The notes beneath the pieces are model-generated. The model was not told the DNA's origin. It was given only the letters and a program-made list of their open reading frames with translations, and searched no databases. Shown one piece after another: positions 21,365 to 33,440 of a DNA stretch of 64,000 nt. Origin of the DNA: Cryptomeria japonica. Lineage: Eukaryota; Streptophyta; Pinopsida; Cupressales; Cupressaceae. The number at the start of each line of letters is the position of its first letter. Positions within the stretch are counted from its first letter, which is position 1. Made by a program: the position numbers and the translations under genes. The stretch spans positions 304,694,950 to 304,758,949 of the forward strand of contig NC_081408.1 of assembly GCF_030272615.1 (NCBI RefSeq), written 5' to 3'.

Positions 21365-24233
21365 TCACCTCAAGGTTTGTAACCAGTTGGTTACAATCTG
21401 AAAGATATCTACTAAAACCGAATTAAGACTCTGCATAAACCTTTTGTTGTCTTTCAAGGTTGCCCCAGTCTGTTGGATCGTGTCGATGAGATGATGCATG
21501 TGCTCTTCTAGTGATCGTTCTCCTTGAAGTAATTCCTTAGAGATTTCATTTCTCAGAGAGATAAGATTGTCCAATTTAGGACCAAGTTTATATTTAGTTC
21601 TCTGGTATTAGACTTAATCCTTGCCTTCTCTTTCTCAAATTTCTCCAATTTCTCCTCAAAACCTGCTATTTCCTACTCAATAACTGATATAGGTTCGGAT
21701 GAACCAATTATGTTATCAGTTATGCCATCTATTTCTTTTTGTAATCTGTCTCCTTTTCTATGTCCTTAATCAAAAGATGGGGTTTGCATGTTTCCTTGTA
21801 AAGCTCCTTATATTCCAAAATCATAGTGTTCAGTGTCGGTAATAGTGTATCCAGATGTTTTGTGCACTTCTTTATTGTATCTTCAAAGAATTTATCCTTC
21901 TCCTTTTCAACTTTCTCTTTGAAGGTGTCCTCATTCACCTTGTCAATGGTTATTACATTATCAGTGATAAATTTTGATAGTGTGTCCAATTTTCCTATAG
22001 AATCCTTGATGTGATCAGTGTTACAATTTGGTGCAATCAACTTTAGAACTGGTAAAGTGTAATCAATTACCTTGCAGGCCAATGCATTGCACTCTGTTAT
22101 CTTCTTGATTGAGTCCAAAAGTACTTCAGTAACATTTGTAGTTCTGAATTCACTTGATGAAGTGTCAGATCTTTGACCGATTACCTTTATTACCTTTGTG
22201 CTTCCAACATTTGTAACCATTTTTCTTGTGTTTACCTCCAGTGGATCAGTCCGAGTTTGCATTTCAACCTGTAAAGGTTTGTTTGATGGTTTGGGTGTCT
22301 CGGTGATTACCAATTTCTCTACCTCAATATGTACCTCTGCCTCTGTAGGTTTCTCAGCTGTCGGTATCTCTGTCTCAGGTGGCCTTTTGTCAATGTCTTT
22401 TCCTTAAGTAGTTTTTCCAGTATCCAATGGTTGCTCTATTGGTAATGATTGCTCTGTTTGGGTTGGGATTTCAACCTCAATAGTTTTTACTGGTTTCTCA
22501 GCAATGTTGCCACTGTCAACATTATCATTCTTAACCTCTGCGGTATCCTTATCCACAACAATATTCACTTCTTGAGTATCCACATTCATGGTAAAAAGTA
22601 TTTCAGATTCAGGATTAGTGTCATCATGTGTAACACCTTCAATAACTGGTGGATCATCAGTATGTACTGGTGCAATATCCAAAGGTGGTGGTGGTATATT
22701 ATTAGTAATCTTCATATTTTGAATTCCACCAATCTTTCCTTTGCCCTTATCCTTATCCTTTTGATACACTTTGAATGTTTTCTTTGGTTGGTTCAATTCC
22801 TCTTGTTTTTCTTTTTCCACAAAAAATATATCCCATTTATCTCTAGTCTCCTCTGCAATCTCATTTACTCTACCTGCCATCAAACTTACTTATTGGTGAC
22901 CATTGGCAAAAATGGATCTGTTAGCCTCACAAATCAATTCATCAATTTCCTCTTTTGAATTCACAGGATGAACAACTAGAAGTTTTTCAACTTTTAGTTT
23001 CTTATCCGATTCCAACACTGCTATCCTTTTTGCATCTAATCTTCTATAAAGTTCATTTGGTAAATCATCCACAACTTCAATTAAGACTTTCTTATATATG
23101 TCCAAGTGTAAGATAATACCGCTCTCAATTATTTCCTTGTCAGAATCATTAAATGAATTGTACAATTTACTCACACTAGCCATATTTCCATCATCAGTTA
23201 TTTCATTTAACAAATCCTCTAATGAAGGTGTGATTGGTTTCTATTTCTTTTTGGGAGTTAGTTTCTTGGCTAGTTCCCTTACACTTTGTGGTAGTCTTTC
23301 TCTGGTTTTTATTTTTGTTTGAAAAGCTTTAAAATATTCAGTTATGTTGTTGTCTTTTGCAGTTCCCATGTCGGTGAAAGCTTCTTGTAATTGTTTTCCT
23401 ACTGGTATGTCATAACCAAAGTCTATCGGTCCTGTACCGGGGATTTCCTTAGTGAAATACAACATTGAGCATACTAAGAGATTACCAAAGAGAAATGTCC
23501 CTTTCTTATCTCCTTTAATCTTTTTCAAATTATCAATGAGTTCATCTTTCAGCCATTCACACACATCTATCATTGCAGTGTTGTTAACCATTTTATAAGC
23601 GTTGTTAATGCAAAGACTAGAAATTGAATTAAGCCTGTTTGCTTGTGTAGTTTTGTAACCTAACACCATACTTATGAATCTCACATTGATGTCTTTGATA
23701 TCATTCACTCTTAGTGATCTATTGTCTGATGTTGCTCCAGTTAAGGTCATTACTTTTTTGTTAGGAACTTTCTTGGTTTTGTCAGGTCTGTTGCCAGTTG
23801 AGAGTAAACCAGTTACTGCCCTAATTGCTTGCCAGGTTATTTTGTAGATAGAATCCAACCATAGAAATTCTCCATGTGCTCTGTTTAGGACAATTCTCAC
23901 TACTTCTTCCAAAAATTTAGGGATATTCAATATCTCAACAAAACCTAAAGTCTCCACAATCTCGTGTTCAGGTTTAACAGTGCCATTTTCATCACAAATT
24001 ATGATTCTAAACATTTTCATCAAATCTTCAGAACCTAATTCTTCAATGTTGCAATGTATATATATCCTAGGGTCTTCAGCATAAGCTACACCTTTAGGAA
24101 TTTTTGAAAATGCTCCTATGGAATCATCTTGCTTAGCTACTTCAGGAATTATTTTAAACACAAGCCTAGGGCATTTTACATTTTCCACAATAGTAGGGTT
24201 CGCAATAAACTTGGGAGAAGAAGAAGAATCCAT
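21365..24233 (-). pseudogene. A ORF2: conserved unknown protein, about 950 codons
   Basis: From ATG at 24233 one frame runs to about 21729 with a few stops (23241, 22890, 22404), then shifts by one base and continues to 21365. The first about 320 residues form a folded-looking domain that matches element B ORF2 residue for residue in blocks: IYIHCNIEELGSED / DYIDCKIEDLGSLA; ITWQAIRAVTG / ITPQAIHAVTR; LTGATSDNRSLRVNDIKD / LTGSVSDSRGMIVNSIKD; FLFGNLLVCSMLYF / FKFGQLLVGLFFYF. The rest is charged, Lys/Glu/Asp-rich and partly coiled coil; a second match lies near the C-terminus (KETCKPHLL / SKICQPHLF). No catalytic motif was recognised. It resembles proteins labelled 'putative plant transposon protein' in plant annotations; that link is from general knowledge and unproven here. 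Confidence 0.75.
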
Positions 24234-24611
24234 TGAAAAATACCTTTAGCTGCCTTAAAATATTCTGAATGCTTGAAAGAAATCGCTTCGCACCTTTTCT
24301 TGAATGCCTTCGCTCAGTTTTTGCGCTCTCTGCTGATTTGAATGCTCGGTGAATCAAAAATGAGGGAAATCCGATGATTTATAATGACTTTTCTCTTACC
24401 AACTGCATTAAATGCTTGTTGATGTAGTGAAAACTTAACACATTTGCCCGTAAATAAGAAATCTATCTTCTCACCATTGACCACAGGTAATCTGCATGAT
24501 ATTCAATTTGCTGCAATACCCCCAAAGGGTTACTTCTCAGTTGGATGAAGATTCTCTTGTGGGCGGAGGGTTACTCTATTCTACCGGTGTAGAGATAGTC
24601 TCTTCAACATT

Positions 24612-24940
24612 CTAGTCTCTCTTCCTAATCCATTGTTTTGAAAAATCTTGCTTTACCTCATCTACCTTTTCTTTGCCTTTCAAACTGGATCCTTTATTAT
24701 TTGCTGGTGAAGTCTTGCTTCTACAGAATTTTGCAATATGTCCAATCTTGTTACAAGCATAACAAGTTACATTATTCTTCTGAATAACCTTTCCATATCC
24801 TATGCCGGTTTGTGTTATGCATTGGTTAGATAAGTGCCCAAATCTTCCACAAACATAGCATCTCACATTCATTCTATAGTTTTCTGAATTATAACCATCT
24901 TTGTTGCATTTGAAACATTGACCGGTCACTAGTATATTTA
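24612..24940 (-). pseudogene. A ORF1, C-terminal part (knuckles 2-4)
   Basis: This minus-strand frame carries CFKCNKDGYNSENYR (a degenerate knuckle), CYVCGRFGHLSNQC and CYACNKIGHIAKFC, then a tail GKEKVDEVKQDFSKQWIRKR. Element B ORF1 has the same tail (GKIDVDTVQADMNKTWKKK), so both end the same way. The first knuckle lies 9 kb away at about 33.95 kb because P is inserted between them. CCHC knuckles in gag proteins bind the element RNA. A spacer of about 380 bp separates this from ORF2; in B it is about 450 bp. Confidence 0.8.
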
Positions 24941-25718
24941 GGCCTAATTTCTGACAGACAATTGTCGGTAGTCCAACGACACCATGTCAAACTTTCAACC
25001 AATTTAACCATCGAAAACTCCTCGTCGATCTTCCCGACGATGCCATTTGTGTCAGAATTACGACAACGTTATGAACTCTTACGACGGCGGCTATATTTGC
25101 TCTCTCGACCAAACATTTTGACGAATTACGATCAAAATTTTGACGGATGCTATGTTTCCTTCTCCACGATTGTCTGACAAGGAAGTGACGTCGGATATAC
25201 AACATCCTTGTCGGATGTTTCTTTAGTTGTCATCGAAATTCCAACAGTATCAGATGTTGTGGGTTAGACGGATTTGCCGTCGGTGCATGAAAGCATTGAC
25301 TGAGTTCTACTTTTAAAAATTGCATAAATTTTTATTTATTTATTTGATTCAGTGTTATTTGCAAAAAAAGGTTATCAGTGATGTTTCCTTTCTCCAAGAA
25401 TTGTCTAGGATCTTTCCTTCAGATAATATGTAACATCCAATGACTAAATATTTTCTTTACAAATGCTTATTTTATTTAATTATCATCTAAGCGTGAATTA
25501 TAATTTATACCTGTGCGGAAGAAGAAGATACAAGCTGAAGACTCGTGTGCAAGTAAATTTTGTAAAAGAAAGCAAGCAAACATTATCTTGAATGACATGG
25601 AAACAAGCTCATCGACTGCCTAAAAGAGAGCAATTGGAGAAAAGAAGAGGAAAGTGTTAAAGGGTGATAAATAAATAGAGAGTATGAAATACAAAAAAAC
25701 AATGTCTGGAGTGTGTGA

Positions 25719-26519
25719 TGTGACGTCTCTAATTTATGTCCGAAGGGACTAACTAGTTTTGGAGTTCTTGGGAAACCTATTGCGCCAGGCTTGGAGGAAA
25801 TAAATGTGTTCATGCAAGGACCACCTTTTTTCTATCATGAGAATGATTCTTTTGCATCGAAGGATATTTGGAAGGAAATATCAAAAAAATTCTATAGTGT
25901 GGAACCAAAGTTGGTGGACTTGAATTACTTTTCAGCTTCCAGAAGACCAAGAGGTTATGTACACAATCTCCCAATAGAAGGGCAATTTCAAGCATTACCT
26001 CTCCCCTCCATGACTATTCAGGAAGCACTTCCTCAAACAAATGACTATTGGCCTCCATGGGATCAAAGAAAAAAATTGAAGCAAGACTCTAGATGATGTG
26101 GTGGTGTCCTTCGTGAAGAACTCTGCACTATAATTGAAAATTTATGAGGGAAACTACAAGATAGTGAGCATAAATACATTCTTGAAAAGTGGGAAGAATG
26201 GATCTTGGTTTGGGTGGGGCCAAGTCAGGTGGCTCCTCTAGAGGTTGACGAGATAGAAATAATATTAAGATTTGAAAAATATCACACTTGTGGAGCTTCA
26301 TCTGCAACTGATCGATTACATTGTTTGGGTAATATTGCATTCCAAATAGATACAATTGCATACCATTTATCTATCTTGATTAAAGCCTTTTATCCTGATG
26401 GCATTAAATTAAAATTCTTTCTCTATTTTCTAGTGATCTCTGGAGCAGAGGTTTCTTTGCATCAACCTGGGATACATTTAACTTGTGTTGTATTTGGGGA
26501 AATATGTATCCTAGGTTGA
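25719..26519 (+). pseudogene. DRM-type DNA cytosine methyltransferase fragment, left arm
   Basis: A single frame of about 265 codons with two stops (TGA at 26094 and about 26146). It matches the middle of DRM proteins, the de novo methyltransferases of RNA-directed DNA methylation: GPPFFYHEN, then SKKFYSVEPKLVD, RRPRGYVHNLPIEGQFQ, LPLPSMTIQEALPQT, YWPPWDQRKKL, WILVWVGPSQVAPLEVDE, LGNIAFQIDTIAYHLS, and past the SAM site GAEVSLHQPGI. DRM domains have rearranged motifs (VI-X before I-V); this piece covers the end of the first block and reaches motif I. The catalytic Pro-Cys and the N-terminal UBA domains are absent. About 800 bp without an intron is compatible with one exon or an RNA-derived copy. 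Confidence 0.85.
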
Positions 26520-27262
26520 TGCAATGCAACCTCTACTCCACCAATACCAGATAGAAGAGAAAGTACTTTAATTTAATGCCATTGGGATAAAATGCTTTCA
26601 AGACATATAAATGGTATACAACTGTATCTATTTGGAATGCAATATTACCCAAACAACGCAATCGATCAGTCACACACAAAGTTCCACGAGTGTGATCTTT
26701 TTCAAATCCTAATATTATTTCTATCTCGTCAACCTCTAGAGGAGCCACCTGACCTAGCCCCACCCAAACCAAGTTCCATTCTTCCCACTTTTTAAGAATG
26801 TATTTTTGTTCACTATCTTGCAGTTTCCCTTGTGAATTTTCAATTATAGTGCAGAGTTCTTCACGAAGGACACCACCACATCATCTAGAGTCTATGCTTC
26901 AATTTTTTTCTTTGATCCCATGGAGGCCAATAGTCATTTGTCTAAGGAAGTGCTTTCTGAATAGTCATGGGGGGGAGAGGTAATGCTTGAAATCGCCCTT
27001 CTATTGGGAGATTGTGTACATAACCTCTTGGTCTTCTGGAAGCTGAAAAGTACTTCGAATCCACCAACTTTGGTTCCACACTATAGAATTTTTTTGATAT
27101 TTCCTTCCAAATATCCTTCGATGCAAAAGCATCATTCTCATAATAGAAAAAAGGTGGTCCTTGCATGAACACATTGATTTCCTCTAAGCCTGGCCCAATA
27201 GGTTTCCCAAGAACTCCAAAACTAGTTAGTCCCTTCGGACATAAATTAGAGACGTCACATCA
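26520..27262 (-). pseudogene. DRM-type DNA cytosine methyltransferase fragment, right arm
   Basis: The mirror copy on the minus strand: FMQGPPFFYYENDAFASKD, EPKLVDSKYFSASRRPRGY, HNLPIEGRFQALPLPPMT, WVGLGQVAPLEVDEIE, LGFEKDHTRG, YVLKAFYPNGIK, and in another frame LSLLSGIGGVEVALHQP, the SAM-binding motif I. It has at least one frameshift between 27172 and 26772. Several residues are closer to the usual DRM sequence than in the left arm (LGFEKDHTRG against LRFEKYHTCG), so the arms decayed separately. Confidence 0.85.
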
Positions 27263-27723
27263 CACACTCCAGACATTGTTTGTTTATATTGCATACTCTC
27301 TATGTATTTATCACTCTTTAACACTTTCCTCTTCTTTTCTCCAATTTCTCTCTTCTAGGCAGTTGATGAGCTTATTTCCATGTCACCCAAAATAATGCCT
27401 TCTTGCTTTCTTTTATGAAAGTTACTTGCACATGAGTCTTGAGCTTGTATCTTCTGCTTCCGCACATATATAAATTTTAATTCACTCTTAGATGATAATT
27501 AAATAAAATAAGCATTTGTAAAGAAAATATTTAGTCATTGGATGTTACATATTATCTAACAGAAAGATCCTAGATCCAATTCTTGGAGAAATGAAACATC
27601 ATTGATAAACTTTTTTTCAAATAACACTAAATCAAATAAATTAAAAATGTTTCATGTAATTTTTAAAAGTAGAACTCATGCAATGCTTTCATGCACTGAT
27701 GGCAAAGCCATCTGACCCACATC

Positions 27724-28560
27724 ATTATCCATAATAGAACAAATCACAATAATAGGCTAATATAAAGAATCTATACAAAAATATGAAAGAACATTAAATT
27801 ACTATTACAAACCCCTAAATCATTAAATAGTGAAAATATATATAAATTTCTAAATGTCTCCATACAAACACCACAACCATAACCAAAACAAAAAAAATTC
27901 TTACCTGCAAAAACTAAGTAGTTGGTGAGTTGCAAGTGTACAACATCTCTCAAATGATTGAACCATTTCTTAATTTTTTTCTTCTGATTAGTCAATGGAT
28001 TTAGTTGCATGTACACGTTCTCTATTTGAAGCCTTCTATTTCCTTCTGCATCATTCTTCATGTATATAGTATTGGATAGTTGTACAATTTATGATGCTAT
28101 AATATCTATGTGACCCTTAATATCCTTAGTTTATTTAGGCCATTGCCTTTAAAACATTTTATGCCACCACTACATCCTTTACACTTTAAAAAAAAAAAAT
28201 TATGCTTTCTTGTAGTTAGATATATGTTGTTGCACATCTAATCACCAAAACTTCTAGTCTTTTCTCTTCCACCTTCTTCTCTACATCCTTCAAAACTTTG
28301 GCTTCCAATTTGAAAGCATGTTCCTTTAATCCATTAAGCATCAATTGTATTTTCTTTGCACTTGACAAAGACTCTTCCAAAAATACTTCTAGAAGTCCTT
28401 CATGAAGGACTTTCACTGCATCATTAATAAGTTATGATCCCTATATTTGAGACTTAATAAAAGTCTTGTGAGTAGAATGGTGAAGTTTATCACCCAAACA
28501 AATCATATGCAAGGGAGACAATCACTTAAGGTCCATCTGATCTTGAGACATTGATGCCCA
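27724..28560 (-). other. Unknown segment of P with two short minus frames
   Basis: Two minus-strand open frames (28216-28416 and 27771-28061) are rich in Lys, Glu and Leu and could be exons or pieces of one captured gene (LEESLSSAKKIQLMLNGLKE; KIKKWFNHLRDV). I do not recognise the protein. A coiled-coil NLR start was considered and not supported. Confidence 0.3.
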
Positions 28561-29040
28561 CTTTAACATGTCACATCCTAAATTGACAAGACTAGGATGC
28601 CTTAGGTGCCCTGGTACTCATGATTGGAACCCAAAATATGACCCCTCATTTCTTGCCTCATGTGTGAGAAAAAATTCAAACACTTTATGTATGACTAGGT
28701 ATAAAAGGAATCCTCCCCTCTCATTTGAAGGGGTCTACCTACAATTCAAGTGATCTCTTAATTATAAAATCAATTCAATTCCAAGTGAACAAGCAATCAA
28801 GCATTCATCAAGCATTGAAGGAGAATTCAAGTTAAAACACAACATTCATGATCAACAGTCTGCATGACATCCTAAAACCTTGTGTGAAGATTCAATAAAG
28901 ATTCATCAAGGTATCATGTTCAATTTTAAGCATTTTTAGATTAGATATGTCCTTTCCCTCAAAAGGAAAACCTTATACTTCAAGGTTAATTCACGACCCG
29001 AGGTTTGACCTAGGAAAGCCCCCATCAACAAACCTATTTT
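28560..29040 (+). repeat. Possible LTR fragment within P
   Basis: A promoter-like GTATAAAAGGAATCCTCC near 28698 is followed by a leader rich in CAAGCAATCAAGCATTCATC, the style of plant LTR R regions. No second LTR or target duplication was found. Confidence 0.3.
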
Positions 29041-29146
29041 TGTCATTTTGTGTGTAGGAAATTTATTCAGGAGTTACATGTGAAGAATTTGGGAAAGTAA
29101 ATGATGAAAATCAAACTCAAACTTTGATGGCATGAAAAGAAGAAAA

Positions 29147-29660
29147 GTAGGCTAGTTCACACCTCCTAGTCCCAAGAATTTTTTACAACCTTTTGATAGT
29201 AGATTTTGTGTACCATCCTAATCCAAAAAGCATTCATTTTGTCTACATCTAATAGGTGGAGGATCTGGTCGATCCGCACCTCCTAGTCCCAACAATTCTA
29301 CTTGAACACTCTTTCATAGGAGAAGAGATGTGACTTCTAGGTCTACTAAGGAGATGCTTACTATTAGTCATATGATAAGAGAAAAGAGAAGAAACGTGAA
29401 TACTACTAGCTAACAAGTTGTGTAATGTTGGGTGATTCATGCTACATCATAGATTTTATTGGCTAGCAAGTTGTGTTATGCTAGGTGATCCATGATAGAG
29501 AAGATTAACAAACAAAACCATTTGGATGCAAGGTGATCCAAAGCAGAAGAGTAGGCCAGTTCACACCTCCTAGTCCCAACAATTTTTGACAACCTTTTGA
29601 TAGTAGATTTTGTGTACCATCCTAATCCAAAAAGAATTCATTTTGTCTACATCCGATAGT
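29147..29660 (+). repeat. Direct repeats of about 110 bp in P
   Basis: Copies at 29147-29256 and 29551-29660 share CACACCTCCTAGTCCCAA, then TTTTGATAGTAGATTTTGTG, then CCATCCTAATCC. Between them a shorter motif (CAAGTTGTGTTATGCTAGG, with a diverged copy near 29412) also repeats. Parts of the first repeat recur near 29276. Confidence 0.75.
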
Positions 29661-30199
29661 CATTGCTAAAATTAGTTTAAAGTGTATTCATTTAGGGACC
29701 TTTCATAAAATATTCTCAACTTACACATCATAAAAGGATCTTAAAATATTCATTGTTTATAATGATAAGAATTTGGTTGTTCCATACACCTTCCTTTACT
29801 ATTTTAAAAACATCATCGACCAAAATATTGTGGAGCAGTAGTATGGAGTGCATTTCATCTATTTTATGCCCAAAGATTTCATCATACCACTTTCTTTTCA
29901 AAGACACCCAAAGTTTGATGTGTAGTTACTTCCAAATCTCTTAAATAACCCTACTTCTATATTTTAAATGTCTTTATTAAAATATCCATAACACCCTCAA
30001 CATTCAGTTGTTGTGCTGGTATATAAGAAATATATGTATATCAAACCTTTTTCCCACAGTCTTTATTTTTTGAAATCATGGAAACATTACATAATTTAAA
30101 TGAAGGCAACCAAAAGAATGCAGAGAGATAAAAAAAATCTATAGAGCAACTATTTTACATACCTCAAATACAAAATTGTAAAGTGGAACAATAAAAAAT

Positions 30200-30410
30200 T
30201 AAAGGTAGTCATTATGATGATTTATTTGAGGTCATTATGATGATTTATTTGAAGGTTCATTTGAAGGTTCATAAGTTAAAGGTAGTCACTAACATATAAA
30301 GAGTGAATAAAGGTCATTATGATGATTTATTTGAAGGTCATTATGATTATTTATTTGAAGATTCATAAGTTAAAGGTAGTCACTAACATATAAAGAGTGA
30401 ATAAATTGAA
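30200..30410 (+). repeat. Short tandem repeats in P
   Basis: The unit GTCATTATGATGATTTATTT occurs four times (about 30208, 30231, 30313, 30339), and AAAGGTAGTCACTAACATAT occurs twice with its flanks. Local slippage or segmental duplication. Confidence 0.75.
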
Positions 30411-33059
30411 GAGCCCGATGAATTGCTAGCGTAGCATGAGGATGTATGATGTTAACAATAGCAAAATGATATTATGATGGTGGAGAAACTACAAAAAATT
30501 TTGATCATATTTTTATTGAGCATGAAAGCAACCACCTTGAGCTCATGAATGGTAGGCATCGTGTTGTAGAGTATCAACCCTTGTTGAACAAGGGTGTCAC
30601 ATTTTTGAGGCTCGATCAGTGCAAGGAGACATTTTCTGTATATGAAGTGGTTTCAATTAGCCATTTTGTGTATAAGTAGAGAGGAGAGGTTGATGTCTTT
30701 GTTTATTTGCCTACAAAACAATGAAAGAGGCCCTAATCAAGGAACACACACGTCCAAGCAAGGAGAGAATTTGGATTGAGGACAATTCTATGCAAGAAAG
30801 GATATCAAGTTACAAAAGATAAAAATCAACAAAGGTAAAGTGGATCCTTAAAAAAGAGGAACAATTGACAACTATTATTTTTGCTCCACAATGTAGAGAC
30901 AATAAGAACTAGGCTATTACGTTGCCTCCCAAGTATGATTGCACATGAAATCGTAGTACCATGAATGACAATGAGCCCCTAATAGGTAATTAAGCTACCG
31001 ATGTCATATAGCAAGATAAAAACATAATAGGTTATAAATGACATTTAGAATGGATATAATGAGTGTATAACTCATTGTCACCTATTATTTAAATGTTACT
31101 AGAACTACAATAAGTTGTTGAATTTTCATCTCCAAATCACAACATTCATCTTCTTCAGAAAAATGTAATGTATATTTCTCATGAACCTCCACACTTCATT
31201 GCACACATCCTAAATCATGTCCATTTCATACATGTGTATAATTAAATGTGGTATTTAAATCATGTCTAGAGGAGTGTGTTCATTCATATTTTCAAAGTTT
31301 AAAGATCCTCAACCATCATCAAGACATGTGTTGGAAGAAGAGGTTGGAGTAGATTTAGAAGAAGCTTGAATAATTGACACATGCAACTCCCTTGAGACTT
31401 CATATTTGGGTAGAGGGACCTTATATCAAATTAAGGAAGGCACAAGAGTGATATATGTATTAGTGTAATTATTATACTTTTTGAATATTTATCCTTAGTA
31501 TAATATTGGAAATAGTATCTTATACTAATTAGGGAGTCGTAATTAGGATATTATTTTCCCATTTTTAGTTGTTGATCTCATTATTTAAGACACAAATGAT
31601 TTTCATCATTTATTTTCTTTATGTGGAATATATATCTAATGTAATTATTTATATTTTTAATAAGAAAATAAATTTATTGTAGTAATCATGTGGTTTTTTA
31701 ATTTTATCTCTTGTCTAAGAGAAAGTATTGAAGATCGTAACTCTAACATGGCTTTATTTTGGATGAGTAATGTTGGTGTTTGCATCGCTAGACTTGGGCA
31801 TAGCTTAATCATGTTCTTCAGACCTCTTCTTTCATTGTAATTTTGAGATATATGCTTCAGTTAGTGACTGTCTAATGTCTTTAAAAAATCAGTAGCACAT
31901 CTCTTGGTAGTCAGCCTATGTAAAGATCCTATGATTGCATTGGAATTGGTTTATAATAAGATTTGAATGGGCTTGTAGCTGTAATATGTTTTCAGAGGTT
32001 GCATGACATGTTTGACGAAATGTCAATAATCTAGTGAAGTCTGATTTTGATTCATTATTGTGACAGTCCATGTAATTTTATATTAGCTGCTTATAACATG
32101 TATTTATGTTTGTCAATGAGGCATTTGTTTGATTTAGATATGAAATAAGAGGAATTTGAGGTTGCATCATCATACATCCATTTTTTGAGGACTCTTGCAG
32201 GTTTGACAACGAATATTCCTTGTTTTTTAGTCATCATTGGACAATGGATATTACACAATCATACTAAATAGATTTCAAACCCCATAATTTGTATAGAGAA
32301 CAACAAATTTGGACTCAAGAGCTTCTAGAGTAATTTTTGAGGTTAAATGAATCTATGAACAGTTGTTTAAACATGAATAGTGTTTATTTACACTATGAAT
32401 ATTATTTGATGTTGTGATTAATGTCTTAGGCATGGACACTGTTTTAGGTGTGATTAATGTTTTCAAGTATGAATAGGTTTTTTTGGTAATGAAGAGATTT
32501 TCTAGGGGCTATGAATAATGGTTTAAGCCTTATGTTGTTTTTTCAGGCTTTTTTTGCTTGCCTAAAGGAATAGTTTCATGAAAATAGACATCAGTTGGGA
32601 ATATGATAGCCAAATTTTAAAAAATAAATAGCCATTGGAATGTTGATTCTATGATATAAAACATCTTTAAAACATGTACCCTGGCAATTGCAGCTATAAC
32701 ATGTAACACAATTCCTCTATTATTTATCCTATGATAGATGTTCATACCTTGTTCAAAAACTTCCAATTTCTGTGAGATAGTCTGTCTAACAGTCGGCATG
32801 CCATTTCAAAGCTCCCATTTTCACACAGGTTGGGGGATGTTGATAGAGCTTTACACCTGCGCCCAGGCCAACAGAGAATCAAAAACATCACTATCTGGAG
32901 GTGCAAAATAGATGGGCGACCAATACTAATGAATGAATTAAAGAAGGGGAATGAAGCCTATTGGTCTTTAGTCAAACACAATGATCACTGGGATTGCACA
33001 AAATAGACCTTTTAAAATGCTTTAGAAACTTCCAATACTATGAAGACATGAACAAGGAA
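30411..33059. other. Interior of P, no gene recognised
   Basis: Mostly AT-rich and full of stops. A block near 32805-32880 (CCATTTTCACACAGG, then GATAGAGCTTTACACCTG) recurs in similar form at 33452-33505, bracketing the PPR fragment. No transposase motif was seen. Confidence 0.5.
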
Positions 33060-33440
33060 TTAAAATTGCTAAAATTCCTCACAAAAATGGCGTCTCATGG
33101 AATGCATGAAATGCAAAAAGTAGATTTGTTGAAAATCTTTTTGAAACCTTAAGAAAAATGCACATGGTAGGTGTACAACCAAAATCCACAACCATTGCTA
33201 GTACCCTCTTCATACACATCCGAGATTGGAACCTTGGAATAGGGTTTGGGCATCAATCGAAATATTAAGGGAGATTTTCAGATGTTGTAGTTGTGAATGC
33301 CCTGGTAGATATGTTTGCAAAATGTGGGATCATAAAACAAAACATATGAACTATTTTTTGAAAAACAAAATCCCCAAAAAGGATGTCGATTCATACGATA
33401 TATGATTCATACTCTGGAGCATTGCCAATTCCATGAGCCG
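33060..33440 (+). pseudogene. PPR protein gene fragment (captured)
   Basis: Across stops and frame changes the plus strand gives typical blocks of a plant PLS-class pentatricopeptide repeat protein: KNGVSWNA, then LFETLRKMHMVGVQPKSTTIASTL, split here as MVGVQPKSTTIAS, then FSDVVVVNALVDMFAKCGI at about 33267-33325. These match the repeating 'VSWNAMI...GVKPD..T..S.L...DVVVVNALVDMYAKCG' pattern of the family, which binds organellar RNA. Only about one and a half repeats survive. It is another host gene piece inside P. Confidence 0.75.

Larger units (their letters stand above)
25253..27723. repeat. 2.47-kb inverted repeat (head-to-head DRM fragments)
   Basis: Two arms of about 1.2 kb mirror each other around 26490-26491. 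The junction reads ATCAACCTGGGATACAT (26461-26477) and ATGTATCCTAGGTTGAT (26504-26520), leaving a loop of about 26 bases. Outer ends: GATGTTGTGGGTTAGACGG (25253) and the complement of GATGTGGGTCAGATGG (near 27723). Arms differ by substitutions and small indels, so they have diverged since the duplication. A transcript across it would form a long, imperfect hairpin. Confidence 0.92.

Noticed and set aside
25253-27723. Working DRM methyltransferase gene
   Set aside because: Both arms have stops or frameshifts, lack the catalytic Pro-Cys region and the UBA domains, and end at the inverted junction.
28216-28416. Coiled-coil start of an NLR resistance gene
   Set aside because: Only a vague Lys/Leu/Glu pattern; no P-loop, MHD or LRR sequence is nearby.
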